Shown piece after piece: positions 1 through 9,059 of a stretch of 34,297 bases of DNA; position 1 is the first letter of the stretch, and each line of letters starts with the position of its first letter. The stretch is taken from the NCBI GenBank assembly GCA_015491865.1, contig WFVD01000005.1, forward strand, positions 1 to 34,297, in the 5' to 3' direction. Both the position numbers and the translations under genes were made by a program. Under the pieces are notes generated by a model that saw nothing but the letters and a program-made list of their open reading frames with translations, was not told where the DNA came from and did no database searches. The stretch comes from Gammaproteobacteria bacterium (GTDB lineage Bacteria; Pseudomonadota; Gammaproteobacteria; SZUA-140).

Positions 1-8
1 TGCAGGAG

Positions 9-206
9 ATGATACTCGCGGTGAGCAACATCAAGTGTGGTGGCTGTGCTGAAAATATTAAAAACGGTCTGGAGGGGATGCAGGGGGTGACCCAGGTCTC
101 GGTCGATGTTGGCAGTGGGGAGGTAAAGGTTCAGGGCGATGTGCTCGATCGCGAGCTGCTGGTTCCGAAGCTTGCTGCGCTTGGTTTTCCGGTGGTGAAT
201 AGTTAA
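9..206 (+). CDS. Heavy-metal-associated (HMA) domain protein, CopZ-like
   Basis: A 65-residue protein consisting of a single HMA fold. The metal-binding loop is visible as KCGGC (residues 9-13), matching the family's CxxC pair, followed by the usual amphipathic helix and a V-x-V-D strand. Such proteins bind Cu(I) or another soft metal in the cytoplasm and deliver it to partners, or form the N-terminal domain of metal ATPases. The start is uncertain. The reading frame is open to the window edge, AGGAG lies directly against the ATG at 9, and a GTG at 21 is a possible alternative. No P-type ATPase or metal regulator is nearby, so the metal and partner are unknown. It precedes lptC, where kdsC is common in other gammaproteobacteria. 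Confidence 0.75.
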   Translation: MILAVSNIKCGGCAENIKNGLEGMQGVTQVSVDVGSGEVKVQGDVLDRELLVPKLAALGFPVVNS

Positions 207-258
207 ATCGCATCATCAGCCATGCTGAATTCGCAGCGGTATATTCGCGAGATACCAG

Positions 259-828
259 GTGGGTAAGGGAGGCGGGATTGCTCTACTTTTGGTGGCAGTC
301 GCTGCATTGAGCTGGTGGTTGCAGCGCAGCCCCGGCCCAGAACTGCAGCAGCAGGCGTCTGATCAGACGCAGCGCGAACCGGATTACTATATGGAGAGGT
401 TTGAGCTAACGTCGTTGAACCAGGATGGAAAACCGGCATACAAGCTTTATGCCGATAATATGTTGCATTACTCCATTGATGATAGTGCGACACTGGAGAA
501 ACCACACCTGGTGCTGTTCCGTAATGATGAAGAGTTCTGGGATATTCGTGCAGAGTCGGGGCTGGTGTCCAATGGCGGTGAATCAGTGTTATTAGAGGGT
601 GAGGTGATTATTCTGCGGGTCAATCCGACACATGCGCAGGCGCTTCAGGTGATGACGTCTGATCTAACGGTGCGCCCGCGTGACAAATCTGCAGAGACAT
701 CGGCTAAAGTGACGATCAAAGATGATCGCGGTGTGACAACCGCCATTGGCATGCGAGCTGATCTAAATCAACGCCGGGTCATGTTGTTATCAAATGTACG
801 GGGAACTTATGTACCACAGAGCCGTTAG
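259..828 (+). CDS. lptC: LPS export system protein LptC
   Basis: LptC is a bitopic inner-membrane protein that takes lipopolysaccharide from the LptB2FG transporter and passes it to periplasmic LptA. The 189-residue product is the usual length (E. coli 191). It has one N-terminal membrane segment (about residues 6-21) followed by a periplasmic beta-jellyroll with the family-like segment YKLYADNMLHY. The start is GTG with only a weak upstream purine stretch. The frame is closed by a stop at 226-228, so no earlier ATG exists in this frame. A 14-codon ORF from ATG 222 runs into it in another frame. The 3' end overlaps lptA by about 20 nt, indicating co-translation with lptA and lptB. Confidence 0.9.
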   Translation: MGKGGGIALLLVAVAALSWWLQRSPGPELQQQASDQTQREPDYYMERFELTSLNQDGKPAYKLYADNMLHYSIDDSATLEKPHLVLFRNDEEFWDIRAESGLVSNGGESVLLEGEVIILRVNPTHAQALQVMTSDLTVRPRDKSAETSAKVTIKDDRGVTTAIGMRADLNQRRVMLLSNVRGTYVPQSR

Positions 829-1321
829 CCACCTCTTTTTACTACTGGCCATTGTACTGCCGGGCGCAGTGCTGGCGTTGAGCGCGGACCGTGAGCAGCT
901 CATTCATATCGAGGCTGACAGCATGACGGTCGATGACAGCAAAGGGATTAGCATCTATCAGGGGCGCGTCAGCTACGTTCAGGGAACGGTCAAGATGACA
1001 GCAGACAAAGTGACGATCTACAGCGTCAATGGTGAGTTTGATCGCTTCGAAGCCGAGGGTGAACGGGTCAACTACCGACAGCTGCTCGATGATGATAAAG
1101 GTGAATTGCAGGCGAAGGCGCGTCTGATCGATTACCGCGCCGCGCAGGGGCATATCCTGCTAAAAGGCAATGCGCATGTGAAGCGCGGTGAAGATGAGTT
1201 CTCAGGGAGTTATATCGAATATGATGCGAATAACGATATCGTTAATGCGCGCAAAGCTGCCAATGGTAGCGAGCGGGTGCAGGTGGTGATTCAGCCGCGT
1301 GAAAAAGAGAAGGCCAGATAA
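809..1321 (+). CDS. lptA: LPS transport periplasmic protein LptA
   Basis: LptA is the periplasmic bridge protein that oligomerises between LptC and the outer-membrane LptD/E translocon. The ATG at 809 is chosen over the in-frame ATG at 794. It has GGGGA seven bases upstream and gives a proper signal peptide (MYHRAV, then a hydrophobic core ending near ALA/LSA). The mature part is an OstA-type beta-jellyroll beginning IHIEADSMTVDD, a typical LptA opening, followed by the YQGRVSYVQGTVKMTAD strand region. The 170 residues compare with 185 in E. coli. It lies between lptC (overlapping) and lptB, as in most gammaproteobacteria. Confidence 0.93.
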   Translation: MYHRAVSHLFLLLAIVLPGAVLALSADREQLIHIEADSMTVDDSKGISIYQGRVSYVQGTVKMTADKVTIYSVNGEFDRFEAEGERVNYRQLLDDDKGELQAKARLIDYRAAQGHILLKGNAHVKRGEDEFSGSYIEYDANNDIVNARKAANGSERVQVVIQPREKEKAR

Positions 1322-1351
1322 GTTGAAAAAGCAGTGGGGTCATCAACGCTG

Positions 1352-2077
1352 ATGCATGCATTAATCGCATCAAATCTGGCTAAAAGCTACAAGTCCCGTG
1401 CGGTGGTCAAGGATGTCTCGCTTGAGATCAACAGTGGTGAGATCGTGGGGTTACTGGGCCCCAATGGTGCCGGCAAGACTACCTGTTTTTATATGATTGT
1501 CGGTCTGGTTGGGTGCGACAAAGGGACCATCATGCTCGATGGCGAGGATATGGCGAGCTATCCGATGCATATTCGTGCCAGGATGGGGGTGGGCTACCTG
1601 CCGCAGGAGGCGTCGATTTTTCGTAAACTGACGGTCTCACAGAATATCCTGGCGATTCTTGAGGTGCGTGGCGATCTTGATCGTGCCCAGCAGCTGGCGC
1701 AACTGGATGAGCTACTCGAAGAGCTGCACATTACCCATCTACGTGACAACCTCGGCATGAGCCTCTCGGGTGGTGAGCGGCGACGCGTTGAAATTGCACG
1801 CACACTAGCCACCAGCCCCCGCTTTATCCTGTTAGATGAGCCATTTGCGGGTGTCGATCCCATCTCTGTGATTGATATTCAGCGCATCATTCGCTTTCTT
1901 GCCGACAAGGGAATAGGGGTGCTGATTACTGATCATAATGTTAGAGAGACGCTGGGAATATGTGAACGCGCTTACATTATGAGCGAAGGGATGGTGCTGG
2001 CAGAGGGTGTGCCAGGCGATATTCTGGAAAACAGGCAGGTGAAAGAGGTCTATCTTGGGCAGGACTTTCGACTTTAA
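1352..2077 (+). CDS. lptB: LPS export ABC transporter ATP-binding protein LptB
   Basis: LptB is the cytoplasmic ATPase of the LptB2FG complex that extracts LPS from the inner membrane. With the ATG at 1352 the protein is 241 residues, exactly the E. coli length; an in-frame GTG at 1334 would add six residues. Walker A is GPNGAGKT (residues 36-43), the ABC signature is LSGGERRR, and Walker B is [13 protein letters not shown], followed by an H-loop ITDHNV. All catalytic elements are intact. The gene sits 30 nt after lptA and before rpoN, the standard gammaproteobacterial order. The membrane partners LptF/LptG are not in this window. Confidence 0.96.
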   Translation: MHALIASNLAKSYKSRAVVKDVSLEINSGEIVGLLGPNGAGKTTCFYMIVGLVGCDKGTIMLDGEDMASYPMHIRARMGVGYLPQEASIFRKLTVSQNILAILEVRGDLDRAQQLAQLDELLEELHITHLRDNLGMSLSGGERRRVEIARTLATSPRFILLDEPFAGVDPISVIDIQRIIRFLADKGIGVLITDHNVRETLGICERAYIMSEGMVLAEGVPGDILENRQVKEVYLGQDFRL

Positions 2078-2171
2078 TTTACTGATAGGCGCTGAAAAAA
2101 GGTGCCAATTACGCTAAAATAGCGCTCAACAAGCTTAGCAACAAGATGGCGCCGAATCAGGACGGCGATAT

Positions 2172-3686
2172 ATGAAGCAATCCCTACAGCTCCGTCTCGG
2201 ACAACAGTTAACCATGACGCCACAGTTGCAGCAGGCGATACGCCTGTTACAGCTGTCGACCCTTGATCTCCAGGCTGAGATTCAGGAGGCGCTGGAATCA
2301 AATCCGATGCTGGAACTGACCGATGACGCCACTGATGATGGTGCTGCCAAATACTCATCCAGTGATGGTGATGCTACCGAGCCCCCCTCTGAGAACCCCG
2401 TTGATGGTCTCAGTACGGTTGATGCGGGCGCTGCGGGCGCTGCCGGAGATGGTGATGTTGTTTCTCAACTCTCCGATGCGGTGCCGGACGAGCTGCCGGT
2501 CGATAGCTCGTGGGAAGATACCTATGACAGCGTGATGCCGCAGACATCATCCAGTGCGCTGCCTGACAACAGTGATTATGAAAGCCAGGATGAGTCGTCT
2601 GAATCACTGCAGGAGCATCTGCTGTGGCAGATACGGCTGACCTCTTTTACCGAAAAAGATATGGAGATTGCCGAGGCGATTATCGATGCGATCGATGAGC
2701 AGGGTTACCTTACTTGCTCATTAGAAGAGATCTTTTCTGGTCTGCGTGAAGAGCTAGAGACCGAGTTTGATGAAGTCGAAGCGGTGCTGCATCGCATTCA
2801 TAATCTGGATCCTGTCGGTGTGGGTTGTCGTGACCTGCAGGAGTGCATGCTGGTGCAGTTGCAGCATCTAAGTCCTGAGACACCGTGGCTGCTCGAGGCC
2901 CGCAGGTTAATTACCGATCACCTGAAGTTGCTCGGCTCACGCGACTACCCACAGATTATGCGACGCATGAAATGTACCCAGGATGAGCTAAAAGAGATAA
3001 TGTCACTAGTGCAGACGCTCAATCCGCGCCCCGGTACATTGATCTCACCCAGACAGACCGAATATGTAGTGCCTGATGTGATCGTTAGAAAAGATAACGG
3101 TGCCTGGAAGGTGACGCTAAATGGTGAGGCGTTGCCCAAAGTTCGGGTTAACAACGGCTATGCTGGATTAGTGAAGCGCGCAGACAATAGCGCCGACAAC
3201 ACCTATTTAAAAAACCATTTACAGGAAGCGCGGTGGTTCATTAAAAGCCTGCAAAGCCGTAACGAAACGCTGCTGAAAGTAGCCACCTGTATCGTCGAGC
3301 GTCAGCGAGGGTTTCTTGAACACGGCGAGGAGGCGATGAAAGCGCTGGTGCTGCATGATGTTGCCGAGGTGGTTGGGATGCATGAATCAACGATTTCTCG
3401 CGTGACAACACAGAAATATATGCACACCCCGCGCGGTATTTTCGAGTTGAAATATTTCTTTTCCAGCCACGTAGGCACCGCCAGTGGTGGTGAGTGCTCC
3501 GCGACAGCTATTCGCGCATTAATTAAAAAACTGGTGGCAGCTGAGAACCCGGAAAAACCATTAAGCGATAGTAAAATTTCAAAAATTCTTGAAGAACAGG
3601 GGATCAATGTTGCTCGTAGAACGATTGCAAAATATCGTGAGTCGATATCGATCCTTTCATCAAGTGAGCGTAAACGTTTGACATAA
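2172..3686 (+). CDS. rpoN: RNA polymerase sigma-54 factor RpoN
   Basis: Alternative sigma factor recognising -24/-12 promoters and requiring enhancer-binding ATPases. The N-terminal activator-interacting region is clear ([20 protein letters not shown], from residue 8). It is followed by an acidic, low-complexity Region II (about residues 48-135), the core-binding domain, an HTH ([12 protein letters not shown]) and the RpoN box, here [10 protein letters not shown], near the C-terminus. The 504 residues exceed the 477 of E. coli, mostly because of a longer Region II. The ATG at 2172 lacks a strong Shine-Dalgarno. The downstream hpf-ptsN-hprK-rapZ-PTS arrangement is the conserved rpoN operon seen in many proteobacteria and ties nitrogen-type control to the PTS. 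Confidence 0.97.
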   Translation: MKQSLQLRLGQQLTMTPQLQQAIRLLQLSTLDLQAEIQEALESNPMLELTDDATDDGAAKYSSSDGDATEPPSENPVDGLSTVDAGAAGAAGDGDVVSQLSDAVPDELPVDSSWEDTYDSVMPQTSSSALPDNSDYESQDESSESLQEHLLWQIRLTSFTEKDMEIAEAIIDAIDEQGYLTCSLEEIFSGLREELETEFDEVEAVLHRIHNLDPVGVGCRDLQECMLVQLQHLSPETPWLLEARRLITDHLKLLGSRDYPQIMRRMKCTQDELKEIMSLVQTLNPRPGTLISPRQTEYVVPDVIVRKDNGAWKVTLNGEALPKVRVNNGYAGLVKRADNSADNTYLKNHLQEARWFIKSLQSRNETLLKVATCIVERQRGFLEHGEEAMKALVLHDVAEVVGMHESTISRVTTQKYMHTPRGIFELKYFFSSHVGTASGGECSATAIRALIKKLVAAENPEKPLSDSKISKILEEQGINVARRTIAKYRESISILSSSERKRLT

Positions 3687-3701
3687 CATCGAGGTATTAA
3701 A

Positions 3702-4061
3702 ATGCAAATAAATCTGACAGGTCACCACATCGATATTACCCCAGCATTGCGTAATTACGTGAATGAAAAGCTGGAGAAGCTTGCGCGTCATTTTGACGGT
3801 GTAGGCAATGTTCATGTCGTGCTGGCAGTTGAAAAAATGGTGCAGAAGGCGGAAGCCAAACTGCATGTGAGCGGGGCGGATCTATTTGCGGACGCTGAAA
3901 GTGAAAATATGTATGCAGCGATCGATGCTCTGGCAGATAAACTCGACCGGCAGGTGATTAAACACAAAGAGAAACGCAAAGATCACCGCGGGCGGAACAA
4001 AGGGTTTCCGATTAAGGATGAGGTTATCGACACTGTTCAGGACGGCACCGGGCCTGAATAA
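3702..4061 (+). CDS. hpf: Ribosome hibernation promoting factor (short HPF)
   Basis: Binds the decoding region of the 30S subunit and helps convert idle ribosomes to hibernating forms in stationary phase. The 119 residues correspond to the short HPF/YfiA class with the S30AE fold. The start MQINLTGHHIDITPALRNYV is typical, as is the basic C-terminal part of the domain (DRQVIKHKEKRKDH). There is no long-form C-terminal dimerisation domain. A GAGGT Shine-Dalgarno precedes the ATG. It lies 15 nt after rpoN and is probably co-transcribed, the same neighbourhood as E. coli hpf between rpoN and ptsN. Confidence 0.95.
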   Translation: MQINLTGHHIDITPALRNYVNEKLEKLARHFDGVGNVHVVLAVEKMVQKAEAKLHVSGADLFADAESENMYAAIDALADKLDRQVIKHKEKRKDHRGRNKGFPIKDEVIDTVQDGTGPE

Positions 4062-4100
4062 ATTTACGATAGGAATAGCTGTTTCTGGAAATAAAAAAGC

Positions 4101-4592
4101 ATGGATATAAGTGAGTTTTTTCTGCCTGAGAGTGTCATTGCTCAGAAGAAAATCAGCAGTAAAAAGCGTGCATTAGAGCAGCTCAGTGAGCTGCTCGTCT
4201 TTGCCTCTCCCGAGCTGACTCAGGCCGAAGTGTTTGAAGGGCTAATTGGTCGTGAACGGTTAGGTAGCACCGGCCTGGGGCACGGCGCCGCAATTCCACA
4301 CGGTCGGTTGAAGGGGGTTGAAAAGCCGGTGTGTGCTTTTTTACAGCTACAGCAAGGGGTCGATTTTGACGCCGTTGATAACCAGCCTGTCGACCTGATC
4401 TGTGCGCTGCTGGTACCGGAAGAGTCAACCAGCGAACATCTGGCACTGTTATCAATGCTGGCAGAGATTTTTGGTGACAAGGCTTTTTGTGAGCAGTTAC
4501 GCGCTGCCGATGATGATGCCTCGCTCTACCAGCTTCTTACGCAGTGGCAATCCGGTTTGGATTCGACTCAGCAAGCGCGCCCCTGCGCATAG
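4101..4592 (+). CDS. ptsN: PTS nitrogen-regulatory EIIA component PtsN
   Basis: EIIA-Ntr is a phosphoryl acceptor of the nitrogen PTS and regulates potassium transport and other targets in other bacteria. The 163 residues equal the E. coli protein. The family motif around the phosphorylated histidine is intact: GHGAAIPHGR, with the active-site His at residue 67, preceded by ERLGSTGLG. It contains no transport domains. It is followed after 5 nt by hprK, and the whole rpoN-to-ptsI block reads as one transcriptional direction. Its phosphate donor is likely the HPr encoded downstream, since no PtsP with a GAF domain is in the window. Confidence 0.95.
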   Translation: MDISEFFLPESVIAQKKISSKKRALEQLSELLVFASPELTQAEVFEGLIGRERLGSTGLGHGAAIPHGRLKGVEKPVCAFLQLQQGVDFDAVDNQPVDLICALLVPEESTSEHLALLSMLAEIFGDKAFCEQLRAADDDASLYQLLTQWQSGLDSTQQARPCA

Positions 4593-4597
4593 TTCCA

Positions 4598-5548
4598 ATG
4601 AATAAAACACTGACTGTCAATCAACTGTTTGAGAGTCACGCTGAAAAACTGGCGCTGAAATGGGTTGCCGGGCGCCGTGGTCAGGCGCGTGAAATTCAGT
4701 TTTCACCCGATGTTGCTGGGGAGGCAGGCTACCCTGGTATGCCGATGGTGGCGCATCTCAATCTTATTCAGCCCAGCCGAGTGCAGGTGTTAGGCTGCAC
4801 GGAACTCGACTATCTTAAGTCACTGGGTAAAAATTCATCTCACGACACCCTCTCAAAACTGTTTGAAGAGCAGCCCGCCTTTATTGTGGTTGCCGATGGC
4901 GCTGTACCAACGGACGATCTGCAGCAGCGAGCGGAGCAGCACTCGGTGGCGCTTTTCTCTTCCTCGCTGAACAGTGATAAATTGATCGACCACCTGCAAT
5001 ATTATCTGACGGGCCTGCTGGCGGAGAGCGAGACGCTGCATGGTGTCTTTATGGAGGTGCGCGGTCTCGGTGTCCTGCTGACTGGCGAGAGTGGTGTTGG
5101 TAAAAGTGAACTGGCGCTAGAGCTGGTGGCGCGTGGACACCGTCTGATCGCCGATGATGCACCGGAGTTTTCAAGGATCGCGCCGGATGTGGTCCGAGGG
5201 GCCTGCCCCGAGCTGTTACAGGGATTTCTTGAGGTGCGCGGGTTGGGAGTGCTCAATATTCGTGCGATGTATGGTGACAGTGCGATCAAGAAAGATAAAA
5301 ACCTGCGCCTGATTGTCCACCTGAAACCGATCGATGACGACGACGTGCGCAATATAGATCGCCTGATGGGGAGCCAGCAGGATGCTTCAGTATTAGAGGT
5401 GGCGATTCCACGCGTGATTCTACCGGTTGCACCGGGGCGTGATCTGGCGCTGCTCATCGAGGCTGCGGTGCGCAACCATATTCTGCGCCTGAGCGGTTAT
5501 GATGCCGCGCAGGACTTTATTGATCGACAAAAGCGTTTTTTTAATTAG
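4598..5548 (+). CDS. hprK: HPr kinase/phosphorylase
   Basis: Bifunctional enzyme that phosphorylates HPr on a serine using ATP or PPi and removes that phosphate. The ATG at 4598 gives 316 residues, the usual length; an upstream in-frame ATG (4544) lies inside ptsN and would add an unlike N-terminus. The conserved His is in LHGVFMEVRG (His148), the P-loop is GESGVGKS (163-170), followed by LIADDAPEF and the HprK signature LEVRGLGVLNI. Both domains are complete. Its substrate is visible downstream: HPr retains Ser46. HprK is found in non-enteric proteobacteria, usually beside rapZ and ptsN as here, and argues against an enteric host. Confidence 0.96.
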   Translation: MNKTLTVNQLFESHAEKLALKWVAGRRGQAREIQFSPDVAGEAGYPGMPMVAHLNLIQPSRVQVLGCTELDYLKSLGKNSSHDTLSKLFEEQPAFIVVADGAVPTDDLQQRAEQHSVALFSSSLNSDKLIDHLQYYLTGLLAESETLHGVFMEVRGLGVLLTGESGVGKSELALELVARGHRLIADDAPEFSRIAPDVVRGACPELLQGFLEVRGLGVLNIRAMYGDSAIKKDKNLRLIVHLKPIDDDDVRNIDRLMGSQQDASVLEVAIPRVILPVAPGRDLALLIEAAVRNHILRLSGYDAAQDFIDRQKRFFN

Positions 5549-5557
5549 AGGTTCTTT

Positions 5558-6418
5558 ATGAGGTTGCTAGTCCTGAGCGGGCTTTCCGGCGCTGGAAAAA
5601 GTATTGCATTACAGGCGCTGGAAGACCTTGGCTTCTACTGCGTAGATAACCTGCCAGTTGCACTGTTACCCGGTTTTGTCGCGCAGATGAAGGTGATGGA
5701 GGGGCGCCAGGAGGTTACTGAGATTGCGGTCGGTATTGATGCGCGCAATATGATCGATGACCTGCAGAACTTTCAGGTCGTGCTTAATAACATCAAGGCG
5801 CAGGGTATCAGTTGCGAGGTTATCTTTGTGGTTGCGAGTGACCACGCGCTGATCAAACGTTTTAGTGAAACGCGCCGCAAACACCCCTTAACGAATGATG
5901 AAATCCCGCTGGTTGAAGCGATTGCGGCGGAGCGCCATCTGTTGAACCCGATTGCCAACTGCGCAGATCTGCACATTGACACGAGTCAGACGAATGTCCA
6001 TCAGCTGCGAGATCAGATTCGTGAGCGCGTGGGAAGGAATTCAGATTTAACCCTGTCACTACAGTTTCTCTCCTTTGGCTTTAAGCATGGACACCCGATC
6101 GATGCGGACTTTGTTTTTGATGTTCGCTGCCTGCCAAATCCACACTGGGATCCTAAACTACGCCTGCAAACAGGGCGAGATGACGATGTCATCAAATTCC
6201 TGCAGCAGCAGACGATTGTGACCGAGATGCTGGCCGACATCACCCGTTTTATTGAACGCTGGGTGCCTGATTTTGAGGCAGACAACCGAAGCTATATGAC
6301 GGTAGCCATTGGCTGCACCGGTGGGCAGCACCGTTCGGTCTATTTTACCGAAGTGCTTGGCGCTCATTTTAAGCAGCAGCGAGAGGGGGTGATGATTCGT
6401 CACCGTGAGCTCTCATGA
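5558..6418 (+). CDS. rapZ: RNase adapter protein RapZ
   Basis: P-loop protein that in E. coli binds the small RNA GlmZ and directs RNase E to it, controlling glucosamine-6-phosphate synthesis; the partner RNA is not known here. The N-terminal Walker A is GLSGAGKS (residues 8-15), and the C-terminal half carries the conserved GCTGGQHRSVY. The 286 residues match the family (284 in E. coli). It starts 10 nt after hprK and its stop overlaps the start of the EIIA gene by 4 nt (ATGA), so the two are probably translationally coupled. Confidence 0.96.
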   Translation: MRLLVLSGLSGAGKSIALQALEDLGFYCVDNLPVALLPGFVAQMKVMEGRQEVTEIAVGIDARNMIDDLQNFQVVLNNIKAQGISCEVIFVVASDHALIKRFSETRRKHPLTNDEIPLVEAIAAERHLLNPIANCADLHIDTSQTNVHQLRDQIRERVGRNSDLTLSLQFLSFGFKHGHPIDADFVFDVRCLPNPHWDPKLRLQTGRDDDVIKFLQQQTIVTEMLADITRFIERWVPDFEADNRSYMTVAIGCTGGQHRSVYFTEVLGAHFKQQREGVMIRHRELS

Positions 6419-6816
6419 GTGTCGCCCTGCTGATTGTTACGCACGGCGAGGTGGGGCAGGCCCTGCTTGATTCCGCCTATGCGATGCTGGGTGGAACCCC
6501 GCTACAGGTTGGTGTGATCGCCGTCTCTAATCGATGCGATCCCGATGAGGTGGTGGGTAATGTAGAAGCAGCGCTGCTGCAGCTAAACCAGGGTGATGGT
6601 GTGCTGCTGCTGACAGATGTGTACGGCGCAACGCCCAGCAACATCGCAATGAAATTTCAGGACGATGAGTCGCGACTGCTGGTGGTGTCAGGTATTAATC
6701 TACCCATGCTGATTCGTGTGCTGAACTACCCTGATCTGAGTATTGAACAGCTGCTGGAAAAGGCGCTGAGTGGTGGTCGTGATGGTATCTTCCACTGCCG
6801 CAAGGAAGCCCCTTAA
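6415..6816 (+). CDS. PTS mannose-type EIIA domain protein
   Basis: A stand-alone EIIA of the mannose/fructose-sorbose superfamily. The phosphorylatable histidine is in the opening strand IVTHGEVG (His10), followed by the GDGVLLLTDVYGATPSN segment typical of the family. It is 133 residues, one domain. No EIIB, EIIC or EIID gene is nearby, so sugar transport by this locus is unlikely; such lone EIIA-Man proteins next to ptsH-ptsI are known from other proteobacteria and are thought to be regulatory. It overlaps rapZ by 4 nt and is followed after 4 nt by ptsH. Confidence 0.92.
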   Translation: MSVALLIVTHGEVGQALLDSAYAMLGGTPLQVGVIAVSNRCDPDEVVGNVEAALLQLNQGDGVLLLTDVYGATPSNIAMKFQDDESRLLVVSGINLPMLIRVLNYPDLSIEQLLEKALSGGRDGIFHCRKEAP

Positions 6817-6820
6817 GCGT

Positions 6821-7090
6821 ATGGTAAGTACCCAGCTGACGATCATCAACAAGCTCGGGCTACATGCGCGCGCCGCAGCTAAATTTGTTACGCTTGCGTC
6901 AAGCTTTGACAGTGAGATAACGGTTAAACGTGGTGGCCGTTGTGTGAACGGCAAGAGCATCATGGGGGTGATGATGCTGGCGGCTGCAAAGGGAACACAG
7001 ATAGAAGTGAGCGCAGAAGGTGATGACGAAGCGCTGGCGATAGCGCAGCTCCAGCAGCTTGTTGAACAACGTTTTGGTGAAGATGAATAG
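6821..7090 (+). CDS. ptsH: Phosphocarrier protein HPr
   Basis: Small phosphocarrier between Enzyme I and EIIA proteins. Starting at the ATG at 6821 gives 89 residues with the two regulatory sites in canonical positions: His15 in GLHARAAAKF and Ser46 in GKSIMGVMML. The upstream in-frame start at 6770 would lie within the EIIA gene and shift those positions, so it is rejected. AAGGAAG lies about 12 nt upstream. Ser46 retention fits the presence of HPr kinase in the same operon, so both His and Ser phosphorylation can be expected. Confidence 0.95.
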   Translation: MVSTQLTIINKLGLHARAAAKFVTLASSFDSEITVKRGGRCVNGKSIMGVMMLAAAKGTQIEVSAEGDDEALAIAQLQQLVEQRFGEDE

Positions 7091-7164
7091 TCGAGGCGAG
7101 TAGAGCAAGTTCCCAGTAACAATAAAAGATGGTGGCCACCGAATAGTCAGGAGTCTCTCTTTTT

Positions 7165-8898
7165 ATGGCATTAATGCTGAGTGGTACGGGTGTTTCAAGA
7201 GGTGTCGCGATTGGGTCGTGCCAGATCCTGCGTCGTGATGAGCTTGAAATACTGGAGTATGTGATTCCCAAACCACTCCTGGCGGCAGAGGTGGCTCGCT
7301 TTAAGGCGGCCCTCAAAAAGGCGCGCCAGCAGCTTGAGCAGATTCGCCATCAGATCCCGGCAGATACCCCACCTGAAATCAGCGCCTTTATTGATGCACA
7401 CCTGTTGATGGTTGAGGATGATGCACTATGCCGTGCCCCGGTGAGCCTGATTAACCGCCTGCAATGCAATGCCGAGTGGGCGCTGAAGATGCAGCGTGAT
7501 GCGCTGGTGATGGTGTTTGAGGTGATGGATGACCCCTACCTCAAAACACGTCGCGATGATATTGACCATGTGGTCAACCGTATTCAGCGGATCCTGTTAA
7601 ATCATATTGAGCATCCGCACCATGATCTGTCGCAGCGAGCCAGAGGCGGGGTAGTGGTGACGAATGAACTATCGCTGGCGGATATGCTGTTAATGCACCA
7701 GCGAGGTGTGACCGCTTTTATCACCGAAGATGGCGCAGCCAATTCTCACACGGCTATTTTGGCGCGCAGCCTTGGTATACCTGCACTGGTCGGGGTGCAT
7801 CACGCCTGTCGTTATTTGAGCCAGAACGAACCACTGGTAGTCGATGGCCGATACGGTGTGGTGATCGCCTCGCCCGATGAAGATACGTTGCGCTTTTATC
7901 AAAACTGTATAGCGGATGACCAGGCACGGCTTACCGCTCTTGAGCGCTTCAAGGGGCTGCCCGCCATCACAAAGGATGGCCATGAAGTACGTCTGATGGT
8001 GAACCTTGATCTGGTCGAAGAGATTGATTCAGCCAGTGCATTCGATGCTGATGGTGTTGGCCTCTATCGTACGGAAATACTCTTCATGAATCGCACTGAG
8101 CTACCGGATGAAGAGGAGCAGTACAGTGTCTATGCCAAACTGGTACGCGCCTTTAAAGGGTACCCGGTAATGATTCGTACACTCGACATGGGCGCAGACA
8201 AACAGATTAGTCTCGATCAGCTGGATGGCTACTTTGGTGTGAACCCTGCGCTGGGGCTGCGGGCGATCCGGCTCTCCCTTAAGCAGCCACAGCTACTTAT
8301 GCCGCAGATACGCGCCATACTTCGCGCGTCGGCGCTGGGCGATGTGCGCATGATGGTGCCGATGGTCTCGAATATGCAGGAGGTGAAGCAGCTTCAGGGT
8401 GTGGTTGATATGTGTAAGGCGGCGCTGCGAGAAAAGGGGTTGCCATTTGATGATGCGATGAAAATTGGCGCGATGATAGAGGTGCCCGCAGCAGCGCTCA
8501 TTGCAGACGCCTTTGCGCAGGAGCTGGACTTCCTTTCGATCGGAACCAATGACCTGATTCAATACACCCTGGCGACAGATCGTATGGATGCCGAGGTTGG
8601 CCATCTTTATGATCCACTGCATCCCGCGATCTTAAAGTTGATCCAGATGACCATCACGGCGGGCGAACAAAACAGCATCCCGGTCTCGATGTGTGGCGAG
8701 ATGGCGGGTGACCCACGCTATACCGCATTACTATTGGGGATGGGGCTGCGAGAGTTTAGTATGTCTGCCTCCATGTTGCTGGAGGTGAAGGGGATCATCA
8801 ATGATAGTGATCTGTCACTGCTATCGAAACAGGTTGAAGCACTCCTCAAACTGCATGACCATGGTGAAATGGTAGCGGCGATAAATGCGCTTGGTTAA
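7165..8898 (+). CDS. ptsI: Phosphoenolpyruvate-protein phosphotransferase (Enzyme I)
   Basis: Takes phosphate from PEP and passes it to HPr His15. The N-terminal HPr-binding helical domain, the phosphohistidine domain with GAANSHTAILARSLGIPALVG-type motif (active His about residue 195), and the C-terminal PEP-binding TIM barrel (LYRTEILFM, SIGTNDLIQYTLATDR, and Cys in SMCGEMAGD) are all present. Its 577 residues match ordinary Enzyme I (575 in E. coli). It lacks the N-terminal GAF domain of the nitrogen-type PtsP, so one general Enzyme I probably serves PtsN and the mannose-type EIIA here. AGGAG lies upstream of ATG 7165; an ATG at 7174 is a possible alternative. A 74-nt gap separates it from ptsH. 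Confidence 0.96.
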   Translation: MALMLSGTGVSRGVAIGSCQILRRDELEILEYVIPKPLLAAEVARFKAALKKARQQLEQIRHQIPADTPPEISAFIDAHLLMVEDDALCRAPVSLINRLQCNAEWALKMQRDALVMVFEVMDDPYLKTRRDDIDHVVNRIQRILLNHIEHPHHDLSQRARGGVVVTNELSLADMLLMHQRGVTAFITEDGAANSHTAILARSLGIPALVGVHHACRYLSQNEPLVVDGRYGVVIASPDEDTLRFYQNCIADDQARLTALERFKGLPAITKDGHEVRLMVNLDLVEEIDSASAFDADGVGLYRTEILFMNRTELPDEEEQYSVYAKLVRAFKGYPVMIRTLDMGADKQISLDQLDGYFGVNPALGLRAIRLSLKQPQLLMPQIRAILRASALGDVRMMVPMVSNMQEVKQLQGVVDMCKAALREKGLPFDDAMKIGAMIEVPAAALIADAFAQELDFLSIGTNDLIQYTLATDRMDAEVGHLYDPLHPAILKLIQMTITAGEQNSIPVSMCGEMAGDPRYTALLLGMGLREFSMSASMLLEVKGIINDSDLSLLSKQVEALLKLHDHGEMVAAINALG

Positions 8899-8960
8899 TC
8901 GTGTGCGCGGCTCTTATTGCCGCTACCTCTACGCTTAATACCTCGGGCCAGAGGGTTATT

Positions 8961-8977
8961 TTATTCACTAAGAATAA
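8961..8977. promoter_or_regulatory. Inverted repeat upstream of mgtE
   Basis: TTATTC and GAATAA form a perfect 6-bp dyad around the spacer ACTAA, in an AT-rich patch about 83 nt before the mgtE start. It could be an operator or part of a promoter region. No regulator is identified and the repeat is short enough to be chance. Confidence 0.25.
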
Positions 8978-9059
8978 TTTTCCATTCTGCCTCGCTTTTC
9001 CTTAAACTCATTGTCTGCCGTTCTGTGAGATGGCTGAAGTAAACGAATAGGGAAGAGTT

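Noticed and set aside
222-266. 14-codon ORF from ATG 222 running into the lptC start in another frame, as if lptC were frameshifted.
   Set aside because: The GTG-started lptC already encodes a complete anchor and periplasmic domain, and the upstream codons show no family similarity, so a frameshift is not needed.
8907-8923. GCGGC/GCCGC hairpin after ptsI as a terminator.
   Set aside because: The stem is only five base pairs and no T-run follows.
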